Of a stretch of DNA of 64,000 bases, positions 9,640-21,919 are shown one piece after another. The number at the start of each line of letters is the position of its first letter. Position 1 is the first letter of the stretch. Origin of the DNA: Toxorhynchites rutilus septentrionalis (lineage: Eukaryota; Arthropoda; Insecta; Diptera; Culicidae); contig NC_073745.1 in NCBI RefSeq assembly GCF_029784135.1, positions 274,948,166-275,012,165 on the forward strand, written 5' to 3'. The position numbers and the translations under genes are program-made. The notes beneath the pieces were generated by a model, which saw only the letters and a program-made list of their open reading frames with translations, was not told the origin of the DNA and did not search any database.

Positions 9640-12405
9640 AACCCATGGGCACAATGCCACCACCGAGACCAAAACAACAAAAACCGTAGTTATTGCCCCC
9701 TCCGATATCCATAGGATTGGAAACGGAAAAATGTAAAATCGCATTGTCGCAAACATCAAGTGCGATTGTGCCATCGGGCAGCGGGTCAATGAACGTCCAA
9801 CGAGTTCAGCGACCTCCTGCTAGCGGCGGAGTGGCTTACGAAATTGCTAGTGGTAAACCCGATGGCAACGAAATAGACTGCTCCTCGTCGTCAGACAACG
9901 ATCCTTATCAAATCCAGAAGCAGTACCCGTATCTATAAGTTCGATTCAGCTATCGGACAGCGGGTCACTGGACGCTGTGCAAGTACAGCGACCCTCTGCA
10001 AGCAGCGGAGTAGTGCGCAAGACAGGGTGTGGAAAAACCGACGGTAATGAAACCGACTCCTCGGCAAGTTCATTAACGAGTCGAAGACTGCGTGCTCGAC
10101 TGTCGGGCAAAAAACGACGAGAAGAGAGCGATGATGAGCGGGTCGAACAAACCTTTATCCACATCTACTTACAACAGAAAACATCGACGAGTTCCAGATA
10201 CGGTGGCAGTTCTGGACTCGGCAGAAAAGAAACTTCCCCAGCTGGTTAACGTGGTGGCTGGCATGCGCAAAGCCAAAAATAAAATCGTTCTTCCGTTGGA
10301 AGTCACGAGACGCATACAACGAACTTCATGCAGACTACCAACGCCTGTACTGTCAGCTGAAACTTGCATACGACGGATATTTTCGGAATCCTACCATGTT
10401 GACGACCATCAATTATGTGAAGGCGCAAATGCTCTCGCTTCAGCGAAAATTCTCTCAAAATTTTCATCGAATAAATGACACTATCGTAGCTGGTGAAAGT
10501 ATATCCATTTATCAGCTGGGGGAAAGACGACGCAAAAAAAAAACAATAACAGAGATCAGAAACGGGAGAGGTGAACTGCTACAAAACGATCAACAAGTCC
10601 AACAGTATATGTATGAATACTATAGCAGCAGCAGAGAGAAGACATGATGCAGCCAACACATTCGAATGTGATAGAGTAATCCCAGAAAACGACGAAACAA
10701 ATTGCGCACTGATGGCAGAAATATCTACTACCGAGATACGCCATGCCATACAAACTTCGGCAGCAAAACAATCACCAGGAGCTGATGGATTACCGAAAGA
10801 ATTCTTCGAAAGAACTTTCGATGTGATACATAGAGAGCTGAATCTTATAATAAACGAAGCTATGACTACCGAACTGTCTCCAGAGTTCGTAAGCGGAATC
10901 ATCGTTCTGGTGAGAAAAAGAAACGATATCGCCACCGCCAAAGCGTATCGACCGATCTCGCATCGATTCCTGTATCGTACAATGCTATCACTCGGGATAA
11001 ACCAGTCGGGCTCCTTCAACGAATTTCGGAACGAGCCATGTCTCGCTTGCTACTAAATGGGCATCTCTCGTCAGAAATCCGTCAGAAGGTCGGTGAGGCA
11101 GGGAGACCCGATGTCGATGATACTATTCGTAATATATCTCCATCCTCTCCTCACACGACTTAAGATCATCTGCGATGGTGATCTGTGCGTCGCTTAGATG
11201 ATATCAGCGTGATCGCAACATCCACAGAGACAATTGACCGCATGAACGAACTTTTCAGCCGGTTCGAACTGGTTGCTGGTGCAAAATTAAACAAAAATAA
11301 AACGACAGCGATTGACGACAGACGTTTGTATGTACCATGGCTTCAAACTGGAGTGACAATAAAGATGTTGGGGGTAGCATTCGCCAACTCAATACGGTTG
11401 ATGGCAAGGATTATTGGGATGCGGTAGCAGGGAGAATTGCGCGGAATATTTGGCTGCACTCATTACGCACACTAACACTCGTACAAAAAATTACACTATT
11501 GAACACATTCATTTCATCGAAAATGTGGTACTTGGCATCAAATCACGCACCGAACAATGTCCACATTGCGAAAATTACATCTGCCATGGGATCATTCTTG
11601 TGGAGAGGCATACCGGCGCGCGTCCCGATTCAGCAATTAGCTCGAAGCAAAGATCATGGTGGATTGAATCTACAGCTGCCAGCGATAAAATGCAAAGCGC
11701 TGCTTATCAACCGGCACGTCCAAGATGAAGACTATATGCTTTTTTACAGTGTTACTCGTACCCAAATCAATGTCCAATTGGCAGATCTTCCATGTCTCAG
11801 ACAGATGATTAGACAAATTCCCCTCCTCCCATCTTCCATCCAAGAAAACCCGTCCAGTGATCGCATTCATAAGTACTATATTGAAAAATCGGAAATTCCC
11901 AGAGTGGAAAGAATATATCCGACAACGAATTGGCGTCGAGTGTGGAGAAATATAGCATCGAAACGGCTATCATCGGGTGAACGATGATCTTCTTGAATGA
12001 GAAAGTTGAGCATCGAAGGCTGATGAATGTTATGCAGCGTGCAGATGGAGCGAATTGTCTGCACTGTAATGCAGCGGTGGAGATGATTGGGCACAAATAC
12101 AGCGAGTGCCCACGCGTTACTGCAGCGTGGATATTTATACAACGGAAATTAACTGCAATTCTTGGCGGCTGGCAGAGACCATCTTTTAAAGAGTTGTTGC
12201 ATCCAACACTTATAAATATTGAAGACACCGTACGGGCCAAGTTCATAAAAGCAATTGTAAATTTTATTGACTTTATAAATAGTGCTGGTAGTAGAGTAGA
12301 CGTAAATGAGTTGAGTTTTCATTTGAGTGTTAATGAGTAGTATGTTTTTAAAGCTGAAATAATAATTGTACAAAAACACATAAAATAAACAAAACTATGA
12401 CTTAA
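9640..12405 (+). pseudogene. Decayed L1-like non-LTR retrotransposon
   Basis: Fragments in changing frames read along the plus strand. They include a reverse transcriptase finger region (SPGADGLPKEFF near 10774 and AYRPIS near 10945), a GDPMSM-type palm block near 11100, a degenerate active site (ADD reading near 11195, with a stop just before it), a thumb/connection region (11337-11987), and a C-terminal zinc-binding-like segment with CLHC near 12057-12068. The A-rich stretch at about 12402-12420 may be the tail. Frameshifts and stops show it is dead. Placement in the L1 group rests on the palm and C-terminal wording and is tentative. Confidence 0.75.
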
Positions 12406-13388
12406 AAAAAAATTACAAAAACTAAAAATCGATTTTCTCAAAATGGTCATTCGACGAACCTGGATTGGTTCGACAACTCGCAAGCAGATCGGACAAGTTA
12501 TTAATCGATCCAACAAAGGTGTTTTTTTCACATCGAATAATAGTGTGCTTTTTCATCGGTTGCGCTTGCGAGTGTAGCGAAATTTAAAGTGGTGCGCGCT
12601 GAGGATCCAAATCAGACACATTCATCACACACGCCACACAGCCGCGGCAAGTAGAAATTTATTTTTCTTTTGTTTCCCTATCATTCCTTCTTCCTTCTGT
12701 GCACGATATACACCATTGTTCAACTTTGTGTTAACCAAATCGGCAAACGTTGGCATTAGGGGTGATCATTATTTCTTATATACCGTTGAATTTTTATTGG
12801 AACTTTTTTTCATTTTAGCATTTTATTTGACATAAAATAAATCATAACCTTATAAAAAAATATTTTTTTTGACGTAGGACTACGTCTAACCGGAAGATAT
12901 AGGGGGTGAAATGGAAATCTAGGCACTGAACAAGTAGGAAAAAATGCAAGATTTGGAACGCTTATAACTCGAGCATTTCTCAATAGATCGCAAAGGTTTT
13001 TGCATCAATTGATAGGAAATATATCTACGCATCTATCATAACGAATAACATTTCATTTTTCTTGAGATAAATAATTGAATAATTGTGAAATATCAACCAT
13101 TGTCCAAATACACTATGTGCCCATTTTTGATTGGTCCATTTTGTGCTCCTCAAATCGTACCGACCAAAACGGGCAACCAGAGCAGCAGCGAAATAGAATG
13201 AAGCACGATTGGAAAGGAAAAAGAAAAAAATGAGGGAAACATTGGTCGCAGTCTCACACATGCGTAATTCTCGAGCCAGCCAGTCAGCTTCAAAATCCCC
13301 TCTCCGCTGCCGTAACGATCATTCTCATCCGAACCGTACACCACATCGTTTCGCATCACCTCACATCAACAAACCAACACAAGCAGCC

Positions 13389-13690
13389 ATGGTTGGATAT
13401 GGCAAAGGAGGAAAAGTGAAGGGAAAGGCAAAATCCCGCTCGAACCTTGATCTGGAGTTCCCGCTCGTGTTGATCTGGAGTTCCCCGCAAGGGTAGCTAG
13501 GCCGAGCGCGTTAGTACCAGTGTACCAGTCCACCTAGCCGGCGTTATATAGCTTCGGCCGCCGAAGTGATCGAGTTAGCTGGCAAAGCTGTTCGCGACGA
13601 TAAGAAAACCTGCATTCGGAACAGAACACATTCGGTTCGGTGAACATCAAGACAACAGGCAGTTGCAGCGAGTGGCGAGTGGCAAACGCA
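13389..13690 (+). pseudogene. Histone H2A pseudogene (first unit)
   Basis: Starting at ATG 13389 the frame reads MVGYGKGGKVKGKAKSRSN, matching the N-terminus of canonical H2A (S-G-R replaced by V-G-Y). It then drifts and stops at 13494-13496. After frameshifts, blocks corresponding to AERV, PV, LAGVI and ELAGKAARDDKKT of the histone fold are still readable to about 13620. The upstream region has CAAT-like boxes (attgg at 13129-13133) and a long leader. It cannot make a histone. Confidence 0.85.
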
Positions 13691-14453
13691 ATCGCAAAAC
13701 GGCATCAGGTAACAGAAGAAAAAAGTTTGTTCTTTATACAAACTGCTTTGGCGGCAAATCCAGAACAAGGCGGCATCGAGGGCGTTCGAAATGGTTTTTT
13801 TCAAAACCACGAGTACTAAGTTTTCTAAATTGGAACCATTCCATAAAACAAGGCGCTTTTCAGGGCCATTAAACCTTCCAAAAAAGAGTTTAGGAAATAA
13901 AGTTCAATGCTTTCTAAAACATTATCCAAAATAATAATAAAACACAAATTGATGTTTTCATAATTTGTTTGCCAGGATCTGATGAGTATGTGAATTTGGC
14001 AGTTGTTCTGAGCTTATTGATAGTTGGGGACTTTCCTGATTATTCAATTTTCACCAATTCTTAAATTGTTTCGAGATTGAAAGTACAGTAATCTACAATT
14101 AGTTCGACATTTAGCTAATTGGACGGACATGTAATGTGACTTATTTAGTTGGACATTTTTGTAAACATAGAGATCCAAATTATGATCCCACATTGAAAGT
14201 CGACACTGTACCACTGTCATCGCAAATGTTCAATTACAGGTTAAAATTACCTCCAATCCGACACTGAGTAGTGGTAATGCGACGTGTCATTGAATGTAAT
14301 TTACTGTAAAATATGTCACAAGCTGGATGGGAAGAAATTTTCCAACTGTGAAAGCTGTGGCGAGTGACAACAAATCGCTAAACAGGAAGGTTTAGCCGAA
14401 CAAGATGGGGATATCGAGTGATAACAAAACAATAAACTCTTTAGACTTTTTGT

Positions 14454-14469
14454 GATCCTGAAAAGGACC
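14454..14469 (-). terminator. Histone-type 3' stem-loop, minus orientation
   Basis: Read on the minus strand this is GGTCCTTTTCAGGATC, a 6-bp stem (one G-T wobble) with a TTTC loop, the layout of histone mRNA 3' ends. It recurs in every unit. It suggests that a divergent histone gene was once part of the captured segment, though no coding sequence for one is left. Confidence 0.6.
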
Positions 14470-14629
14470 CTTTTTAGTCTGTATGTGAATCCAACGAGCG
14501 AACAAATCGTAATGAATGTATTTTTTTGCCATCGCTCCCTTTTAACGCTCATTCGTTCGTCTCGTTGGACCCGCCCCTTTGGCTGAGTCTGCCGATTTGT
14601 CTCTATCCTGTGAGTGTGTACCGCTAGAG

Positions 14630-14635
14630 TATAAA
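14630..14635 (+). promoter_or_regulatory. TATA box of a histone-like promoter, one per repeat unit
   Basis: TATAAA in gagtataaaacacg lies about 90 bp before the H2A-like reading. The same box recurs one period later in each unit (about 15948, 17266 and 18585) and at 57432-57437 in the other element copy. Insect replication-dependent histone genes have similarly placed TATA boxes; activity here is not shown. Confidence 0.6.
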
Positions 14636-14718
14636 ACACGCGGACCCCAAAAAAATATCTTATTTTCCTTTAAACCGTAAACCCGTGTGGTTGTACGGCA
14701 TCGGCATCGTGTACTCAA

Positions 14719-17700
14719 CAAAGGAGGAAAAGAGAAGGGAAAGGCAAAATCCCGCTCGAACCGTGGTGGTCTGCAATTTCCCGTAGGTGTATCCGCCAAT
14801 TGCACCGGAAAAGGTAGCTAGGTCGAGCGCGTTAGTACTTGTGTACCAGTCCATCTAGCCGGCGTTATATAGTTTCGGCCGCCGGAGTGATCGAGTTAGC
14901 TGGCAAAGCTGCTCGCGACGATAAGAAAACCTGCATTCGGAACATAACACATTCGGTTCGGTGGACATCAAGACAACAGGCAGTTGCAGCGAATGGCGAG
15001 TGGCAAACGCAATCGCAAAACGGCATCAGGTAGCAGAAGAAAAAAGTTTGTTTATACAAACTGCTTTGGTGGCAAATCCAGAACAAGGCGGCATCGAGGG
15101 CGTTCGAAATGGTTTTTTTCAAAACCACGAGTACTAAGTTTTCTAAATTGGAACCATTCCATAAAACAAGGCGCTTTTCAGAGCCATTAAACCTTCCAAA
15201 AAAGAGTTTAGGAAATAAAGTTCAATGCTTTCTAAAACATTATCCAAAATAATAATAAAACACAAATTGATGTTTTCATAATTTGTTTGCCAGGATTTGA
15301 TGAGTATGTGAATTTGGCAGTTGTTCTGAGCTTATTGATAGTTGGGGACTTTCCTGATTATTCAATTTTCACCAATTCTTAAATTGTTTCCAGATTTAAA
15401 GTACAGTAATCTACAATTAGTTCGACATTTAGCTAATTGGACGGACATGTAATGCGACTTATTTAGTTGGACATTTTTGTAAACATAGAGATCCAAATTA
15501 TGACCCCACATTGAAAGTCGACACTGTACCACTGTCATCGCAAATGTTCAATTACAGGTTAAAATTACCTCCAATCCGGCACTGAGTGGTGGTAATGCGA
15601 CGTGCCATTGAATGTAATTTACTGTAAAATATGTCACAAGCTGGATGGGAAGAAATTTTCCAACTGTGAAAGCTGTGGCGAGTGACAACAAATCGCTAAA
15701 CAGGAAGGTTTAGCCGAACAAGATGGGGATATCGAGTGATAACAAAACAATAAACTCTTTAGACTTTTTGTGATCCTGAAAAGGACCCTTTTTAGTCTGT
15801 ATGTGAATCCAACGAGCGAACAAATCGTAATGAATGTATTTTTTTGCCATCGCTCCCTTTTAACGCTCATTCGTTCGTCTCGTTGGACCCGCCCCTTTGG
15901 CTGAGTCTGCCGATTTGTCTCTATCCTGTGAGTGTGTACCGCTAGAGTATAAAACACGCGGACCCCAAAAAAATATCTTATTTTCCTTTAAACCGTAAAC
16001 CCGTGTGGTTGTACGGCATCGGCATCGTGTACTCAACAAAGGAGGAAAAGAGAAGGGAAAGGCAAAATCCCGCTCGAACCGTGGTGGTCTGCAATTTCCC
16101 GTAGGTGTATCCGCCAATTGCACCGGAAAAGGTAGCTAGGTCGAGCGCGTTAGTACTTGTGTACCAGTCCATCTAGCCGGCGTTATATAGTTTCGGCCGC
16201 CGGAGTGATCGAGTTAGCTGGCAAAGCTGCTCGCGACGATAAGAAAACCTGCATTCGGAACATAACACATTCGGTTCGGTGGACATCAAGACAACAGGCA
16301 GTTGCAGCGAATGGCGAGTGGCAAACGCAATCGCAAAACGGCATCAGGTAGCAGAAGAAAAAAGTTTGTTTATACAAACTGCTTTGGTGGCAAATCCAGA
16401 ACAAGGCGGCATCGAGGGCGTTCGAAATGGTTTTTTTCAAAACCACGAGTACTAAGTTTTCTAAATTGGAACCATTCCATAAAACAAGGCGCTTTTCAGA
16501 GCCATTAAACCTTCCAAAAAAGAGTTTAGGAAATAAAGTTCAATGCTTTCTAAAACATTATCCAAAATAATAATAAAACACAAATTGATGTTTTCATAAT
16601 TTGTTTGCCAGGATTTGATGAGTATGTGAATTTGGCAGTTGTTCTGAGCTTATTGATAGTTGGGGACTTTCCTGATTATTCAATTTTCACCAATTCTTAA
16701 ATTGTTTCCAGATTTAAAGTACAGTAATCTACAATTAGTTCGACATTTAGCTAATTGGACGGACATGTAATGCGACTTATTTAGTTGGACATTTTTGTAA
16801 ACATAGAGATCCAAATTATGACCCCACATTGAAAGTCGACACTGTACCACTGTCATCGCAAATGTTCAATTACAGGTTAAAATTACCTCCAATCCGGCAC
16901 TGAGTGGTGGTAATGCGACGTGCCATTGAATGTAATTTACTGTAAAATATGTCACAAGCTGGATGGGAAGAAATTTTCCAACTGTGAAAGCTGTGGCGAG
17001 TGACAACAAATCGCTAAACAGGAAGGTTTAGCCGAACAAGATGGGGATATCGAGTGATAACAAAACAATAAACTCTTTAGACTTTTTGTGATCCTGAAAA
17101 GGACCCTTTTTAGTCTGTATGTGAATCCAACGAGCGAACAAATCGTAATGAATGTATTTTTTTGCCATCGCTCCCTTTTAACGCTCATTCGTTCGTCTCG
17201 TTGGACCCGCCCCTTTGGCTGAGTCTGCCGATTTGTCTCTATCCTGTGAGTGTGTACCGCTAGAGTATAAAACACGCGGACCCCAAAAAAATATCTTATT
17301 TTCCTTTAAACCGTAAACCCGTGTGGTTGTACGGCATCGGCATCGTGTACTCAACAAAGGAGGAAAAGAGAAGGGAAAGGCAAAATCCCGCTCGAACCGT
17401 GGTGGTCTGCAATTTCCCGTAGGTGTATCCGCCAATTGCACCGGAAAAGGTAGCTAGGTCGAGCGCGTTAGTACTTGTGTACCAGTCCATCTAGCCGGCG
17501 TTATATAGTTTCGGCCGCCGGAGTGATCGAGTTAGCTGGCAAAGCTGCTCGCGACGATAAGAAAACCTGCATTCGGAACATAACACATTCGGTTCGGTGG
17601 ACATCAAGACAACAGGCAGTTGCAGCGAATGGCGAGTGGCAAACGCAATCGCAAAACGGCATCAGGTAGCAGAAGAAAAAAGTTTGTTTATACAAACTGC

Positions 17701-19700
17701 TTTGGTGGCAAATCCAGAACAAGGCGGCATCGAGGGCGTTCGAAATGGTTTTTTTTCAAAACCACGAGTACTAAGTTTTCTAAATTGGAACCATTCCATA
17801 AAACAAGGCGCTTTTCAGAGCCATTAAACCTTCCAAAAAAGAGTTTAGGAAATAAAGTTCAATGCTTTCTAAAACATTATCCAAAATAATAATAAAACAC
17901 AAATTGATGTTTTCATAATTTGTTTGCCAGGATTTGATGAGTATGTGAATTTGGCAGTTGTTCTGAGCTTATTGATAGTTGGGGACTTTCCTGATTATTC
18001 AATTTTCACCAATTCTTAAATTGTTTCCAGATTTAAAGTACAGTAATCTACAATTAGTTCGACATTTAGCTAATTGGACGGACATGTAATGCGACTTATT
18101 TAGTTGGACATTTTTGTAAACATAGAGATCCAAATTATGACCCCACATTGAAAGTCGACACTGTACCACTGTCATCGCAAATGTTCAATTACAGGTTAAA
18201 ATTACCTCCAATCCGGCACTGAGTGGTGGTAATGCGACGTGCCATTGAATGTAATTTACTGTAAAATATGTCACAAGCTGGATGGGAAGAAATTTTCCAA
18301 CTGTGAAAGCTGTGGCGAGTGACAACAAATCGCTAAACAGGAAGGTTTAGCCGAACAAGATGGGGATATCGAGTGATAACAAAACAATAAACTCTTTAGA
18401 CTTTTTGTGATCCTGAAAAGGACCCTTTTTAGTCTGTATGTGAATCCAACGAGCGAACAAATCGTAATGAATGTATTTTTTTGCCATCGCTCCCTTTTAA
18501 CGCTCATTCGTTCGTCTCGTTGGACCCGCCCCTTTGGCTGAGTCTGCCGATTTGTCTCTATCCTGTGAGTGTGTACCGCTAGAGTATAAAACACGCGGAC
18601 CCCAAAAAAATATCTTATTTTCCTTTAAACCGTAAACCCGTGTGGTTGTACGGCATCGGCATCGTGTACTCAACAAAGGAGGAAAAGAGAAGGGAAAGGC
18701 AAAATCCCGCTCGAACCGTGGTGGTCTGCAATTTCCCGTAGGTGTATCCGCCAATTGCACCGGAAAAGGTAGCTAGGTCGAGCGCGTTAGTACTTGTGTA
18801 CCAGTCCATCTAGCCGGCGTTATATAGTTTCGGCCGCCGGAGTGATCGAGTTAGCTGGCAAAGCTGCTCGCGACGATAAGAAAACCTGCATTCGGAACAT
18901 AACACATTCGGTTCGGTGGACATCAAGACAACAGGCAGTTGCAGCGAATGGCGAGTGGCAAACGCAATCGCAAAACGGCATCAGGTAGCAGAAGAAAAAA
19001 GTTTGTTTATACAAACTGCTTTGGTGGCAAATCCAGAACAAGGCGGCATCGAGGGCGTTCGAAATGGTTTTTTTCAAAACCACGAGTACTAAGTTTTCTA
19101 AATTGGAACCATTCCATAAAACAAGGCGCTTTTCAGAGCCATTAAACCTTCCAAAAAAGAGTTTAGGAAATAAAGTTCAATGCTTTCTAAAACATTATCC
19201 AAAATAATAATAAAACACAAATTGATGTTTTCATAATTTGTTTGCCAGGATTTGATGAGTATGTGAATTTGGCAGTTGTTCTGAGCTTATTGATAGTTGG
19301 GGACTTTCCTGATTATTCAATTTTCACCAATTCTTAAATTGTTTCCAGATTTAAAGTACAGTAATCTACAATTAGTTCGACATTTAGCTAATTGGACGGA
19401 CATGTAATGCGACTTATTTAGTTGGACATTTTTGTAAACATAGAGATCCAAATTATGACCCCACATTGAAAGTCGACACTGTACCACTGTCATCGCAAAT
19501 GTTCAATTACAGGTTAAAATTACCTCCAATCCGGCACTGAGTGGTGGTAATGCGACGTGCCATTGAATGTAATTTACTGTAAAATATGTCACAAGCTGGA
19601 TGGGAAGAAATTTTCCAACTGTGAAAGCTGTGGCGAGTGACAACAAATCGCCAAACAGGAAGGTTTAGCCGAACAAGATGGGAATATCGAGTGATAACAA
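14719..19700 (+). repeat. Tandem array of 1318-bp H2A-pseudogene units
   Basis: Equivalent points fall at 14719, 16037, 17355 and 18674 (periods 1318, 1318 and 1319). The single extra base is an added T in the poly-T run near 17745-17755. The units are nearly identical to each other, while the preceding unit (13389-14718) is clearly more diverged. Each unit contains an H2A pseudogene, a histone-like 3' stem-loop, a spacer, an inverted histone-type stem-loop and a TATA promoter that points into the next H2A pseudogene. The fourth unit is cut off near 19640 by the element's right-end sequence. Confidence 0.9.
15170..15185 (+). terminator. Histone-type 3' stem-loop after an H2A pseudogene
   Basis: GGCGCTTTTCAGAGCC has one mismatched stem pair relative to the canonical stem-loop. 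It lies downstream of the H2A pseudogene and recurs in each unit; the first unit has a further-diverged version at 13852-13867. Confidence 0.7.
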
Positions 19701-19715
19701 AAACACAACACCAAA

Positions 19716-19731
19716 GGTTCTTTTCAGAACC
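19716..19731 (+). terminator. Perfect histone mRNA 3' stem-loop
   Basis: GGTTCTTTTCAGAACC forms a perfect 6-bp stem with a TTTC loop, preceded by ACAACACCAAA. That is the context of a replication-dependent histone 3' end. The same sequence is kept at 57979-57994 in the second element copy, so the end of a true histone gene was part of the captured DNA. Confidence 0.85.
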
Positions 19732-19981
19732 ATCAACATATTCATAAAGAGTAAACAGTAAACTAATCCATTTTTCAGGTAGATAGGTAGGTATTCACGT
19801 AGGTGAAGAAAATAAAACAATATATTTAAAATATATATTTAACAAAAGCTGTCCCCTTTGTATAGTCCTACGTCACTCCGGTTATGTCCCCGACATTACC
19901 CACCCGTCTTTTTTTCACTCATTTATTTATTTTGAATCATTATATTCTGTTCATATCGAACAGTTGATCGATTTTTTTTAT

Positions 19982-20573
19982 ATGGCTGAGGGCGGGAAGG
20001 ATCCCCCATCGACGCCATTGAATATTTCCGATACCGATCCTCCTCCTGAAGAGCAGGAAGATGAAGCAGAAGTTGAGGAAGAAACTTCTGTATATGAAGT
20101 TGGAAGTTCCGAAGATGAGGACATTGACGAAAAACAGGATTTTCGTCCAAAAGAATACCATGAAGGCTCCAAAGGCCCATTCTTTGTATACTTTAGACGA
20201 AAATCTAAACCTCTCAATGTCATTCGTATCTCGAAGGAACTTACTCAGAGGTTTTCTGCAGTTACCGAAATTACACGGATGGGGCCAGACAAACTACGAG
20301 TTGTCGTCCTGACGACCTCTTTGCGATTGAGTATCGCGTATACGTGCCCTGTTGCAACGTCGAAATAGACGGCGTAATAACCGAAAAGGGTTTGACTCGA
20401 AAAAAGATTATCGATGGTGTCGGTCGCTTCAAGAACTCTTCACTAAAAACTGTGAAGATTCTTGCATGCGATCGACTGAAATCTGTGTCACAAAATGACA
20501 AAAATGACAAAAGGGTTCTCAATCGGACAAACTCTTTTCGTGTTACTTTTGAGGGTTCCGCCCGTCCAAACTA
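19982..20573 (+). pseudogene. LOA ORF1, 5' part (gag-like), broken
   Basis: From ATG 19982 there is an acidic N-terminus, then the domain beginning GPFFVYFRRK typical of gag-like proteins of LOA/I/Jockey retrotransposons. The frame is shifted near 20300, where a short conserved segment appears lost, and resumes as IEYRVYVPCCNVEIDGVI. At 20572-20573 (TA) the frame is cut by the giant mariner. It picks up at 35056 in the same frame. The protein would bind element RNA in the nucleoprotein particle. Confidence 0.8.
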
Positions 20574-20598
20574 TTGGGCTGTTTCAAAAGTTTATGAT
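20574..20598 (+). repeat. Left terminal inverted repeat of the giant mariner
   Basis: Seventeen of the first 20 bases match the reverse complement of the right end at 35034-35053. The TA target duplicate lies directly outside. Confidence 0.85.
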
Positions 20599-20604
20599 TT
20601 GCTC

Positions 20605-21919
20605 AGCATCTACTATCCTACACGCGAATGATATGTCCACCCATACCTATCATCGCTCACGCACCGTGTTACAGTCGAATACGACCCATCCACATGCCTA
20701 TCTTATGTCTAGCATAAGGCATCTCAAGTGTTGAGAAAGTTCGTGCACCTCGAGGAAGGTTCTTTTGAAACAAATCAATAGAAGCCATCCTATGCGCGAT
20801 CAGTGTGACTACCCGCACATATCATCGCTCACGCACCACGTTGCAGTCGAATGTGACCCATCCACATGCCTATCTTATGTCTAGCATAAGGCATCTCAAG
20901 TGTTGAGAAAGTTCGTGCACCTCGAGGAAGGTTCTTTTGAAACAAATCAATAGAAGCCATCCTATGCGCGATCAGTGTGACTACCCGCACATATCATCGC
21001 TCACGCACCGTGTTACAGTCGAATACGACCCATCCACATGCCTATCTTATGTCTAGCATAAGGCATCTCAAGTGTTGAGAAAGTTCGTGCACCTCGAGGA
21101 AGGTTCTTTTGAAACAAATCAATAGAAGCCATCCTATGCGCGATCAGTGTGACTACCCGCACATATCATCGCTCACGCACCGTGTTACAGTCGAATACGA
21201 CCCATCCACATGCCTATCTTATGTCTAGCATAAGGCATCTCAAGTGTTGAGAAAGTTCGTGCACCTCGAGGAAGGTTCTTTTGAAACAAATCAATAGAAG
21301 CCATCCTATGCGCGATCAGTGTGACTACCCGCACATATCATCGCTCACGCACCGTGTTACAGTCGAATACGACCCATCCACATGCCTATCTTATGTCTAG
21401 CATAAGGCATCTCAAGTGTTGAGAAAGTTCGTGCACCTCGAGGAAGGTTCTTTTGAAACAAATCAATAGAAGCCATCCTATGCGCGATCAGTGTGACTAC
21501 CCGCACATATCATCGCTCACGCACCGTGTTACAGTCGAATACGACCCATCCACATGCCTATCTTATGTCTAGCATAAGGCATCTCAAGTGTTGAGAAAGT
21601 TCGTGCACCTCGAGGAAGGTTCTTTTGAAACAAATCAATAGAAGCCATCCTATGCGCGATCAGTGTGACTACCCGCACATATCATCGCTCACGCACCGTG
21701 TTACAGTCGAATACGACCCATCCACATGCCTATCTTATGTCTAGCATAAGGCATCTCAAGTGTTGAGAAAGTTCGTGCACCTCGAGGAAGGTTCTTTTGA
21801 AACAAATCAATAGAAGCCATCCTATGCGCGATCAGTGTGACTACCCGCACATATCATCGCTCACGCACCACGTTGCAGTCGAATGTGACCCATCCACATG
21901 CCTATCTTATGTCTAGCAT
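20605..21919 (+). repeat. 172-bp satellite array
   Basis: The phrase catcgctcacgcacc begins at 20651, 20823, 20995, 21167, 21339, 21511, 21683 and 21855: eight units with a strict 172-bp period. Units two and eight share the variant accacgttgcagtcgaatgtg where the others have accgtgttacagtcgaatacg, which hints at exchange between units. Each unit contains the palindrome CTTATG-tctag-CATAAG. The first unit is diverged on its left side. Confidence 0.95.

Larger units (their letters stand above)
12871..19908 (+). mobile_element. H2A-derived mobile element, copy 1 (7.04 kb, internally amplified)
   Basis: The left end GACGTAGGACTACGTC and the right end acattacccacccgtc are shared with the 2.4-kb copy at 55770-58171. 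The subterminal tract GACGTAGGACTA occurs in inverted orientation near the right end (19867-19878). Both copies sit in T-rich target sequence, so the target duplication cannot be resolved. The interior holds degenerate histone H2A sequence, histone-type promoters and 3' stem-loops. No transposase is encoded. The element interrupts the LOA 5' UTR. Its superfamily is unknown. Confidence 0.8.

Noticed and set aside
13209..13496. 95-residue plus frame as a distinct protein
   Set aside because: Only its C-terminal part resembles protein, and that is H2A; the upstream part is leader sequence.
14316..16123. Minus-strand frames of 87 and 107 codons in each 1318-bp unit
   Set aside because: They cross the TATA box and inverted stem-loop, have no domain, and recur only because the unit is repeated.
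13389..19700. A cluster of functional H2A genes
   Set aside because: Every H2A-like frame is interrupted by stops and frameshifts within about 40 codons; no complete histone fold can be translated.
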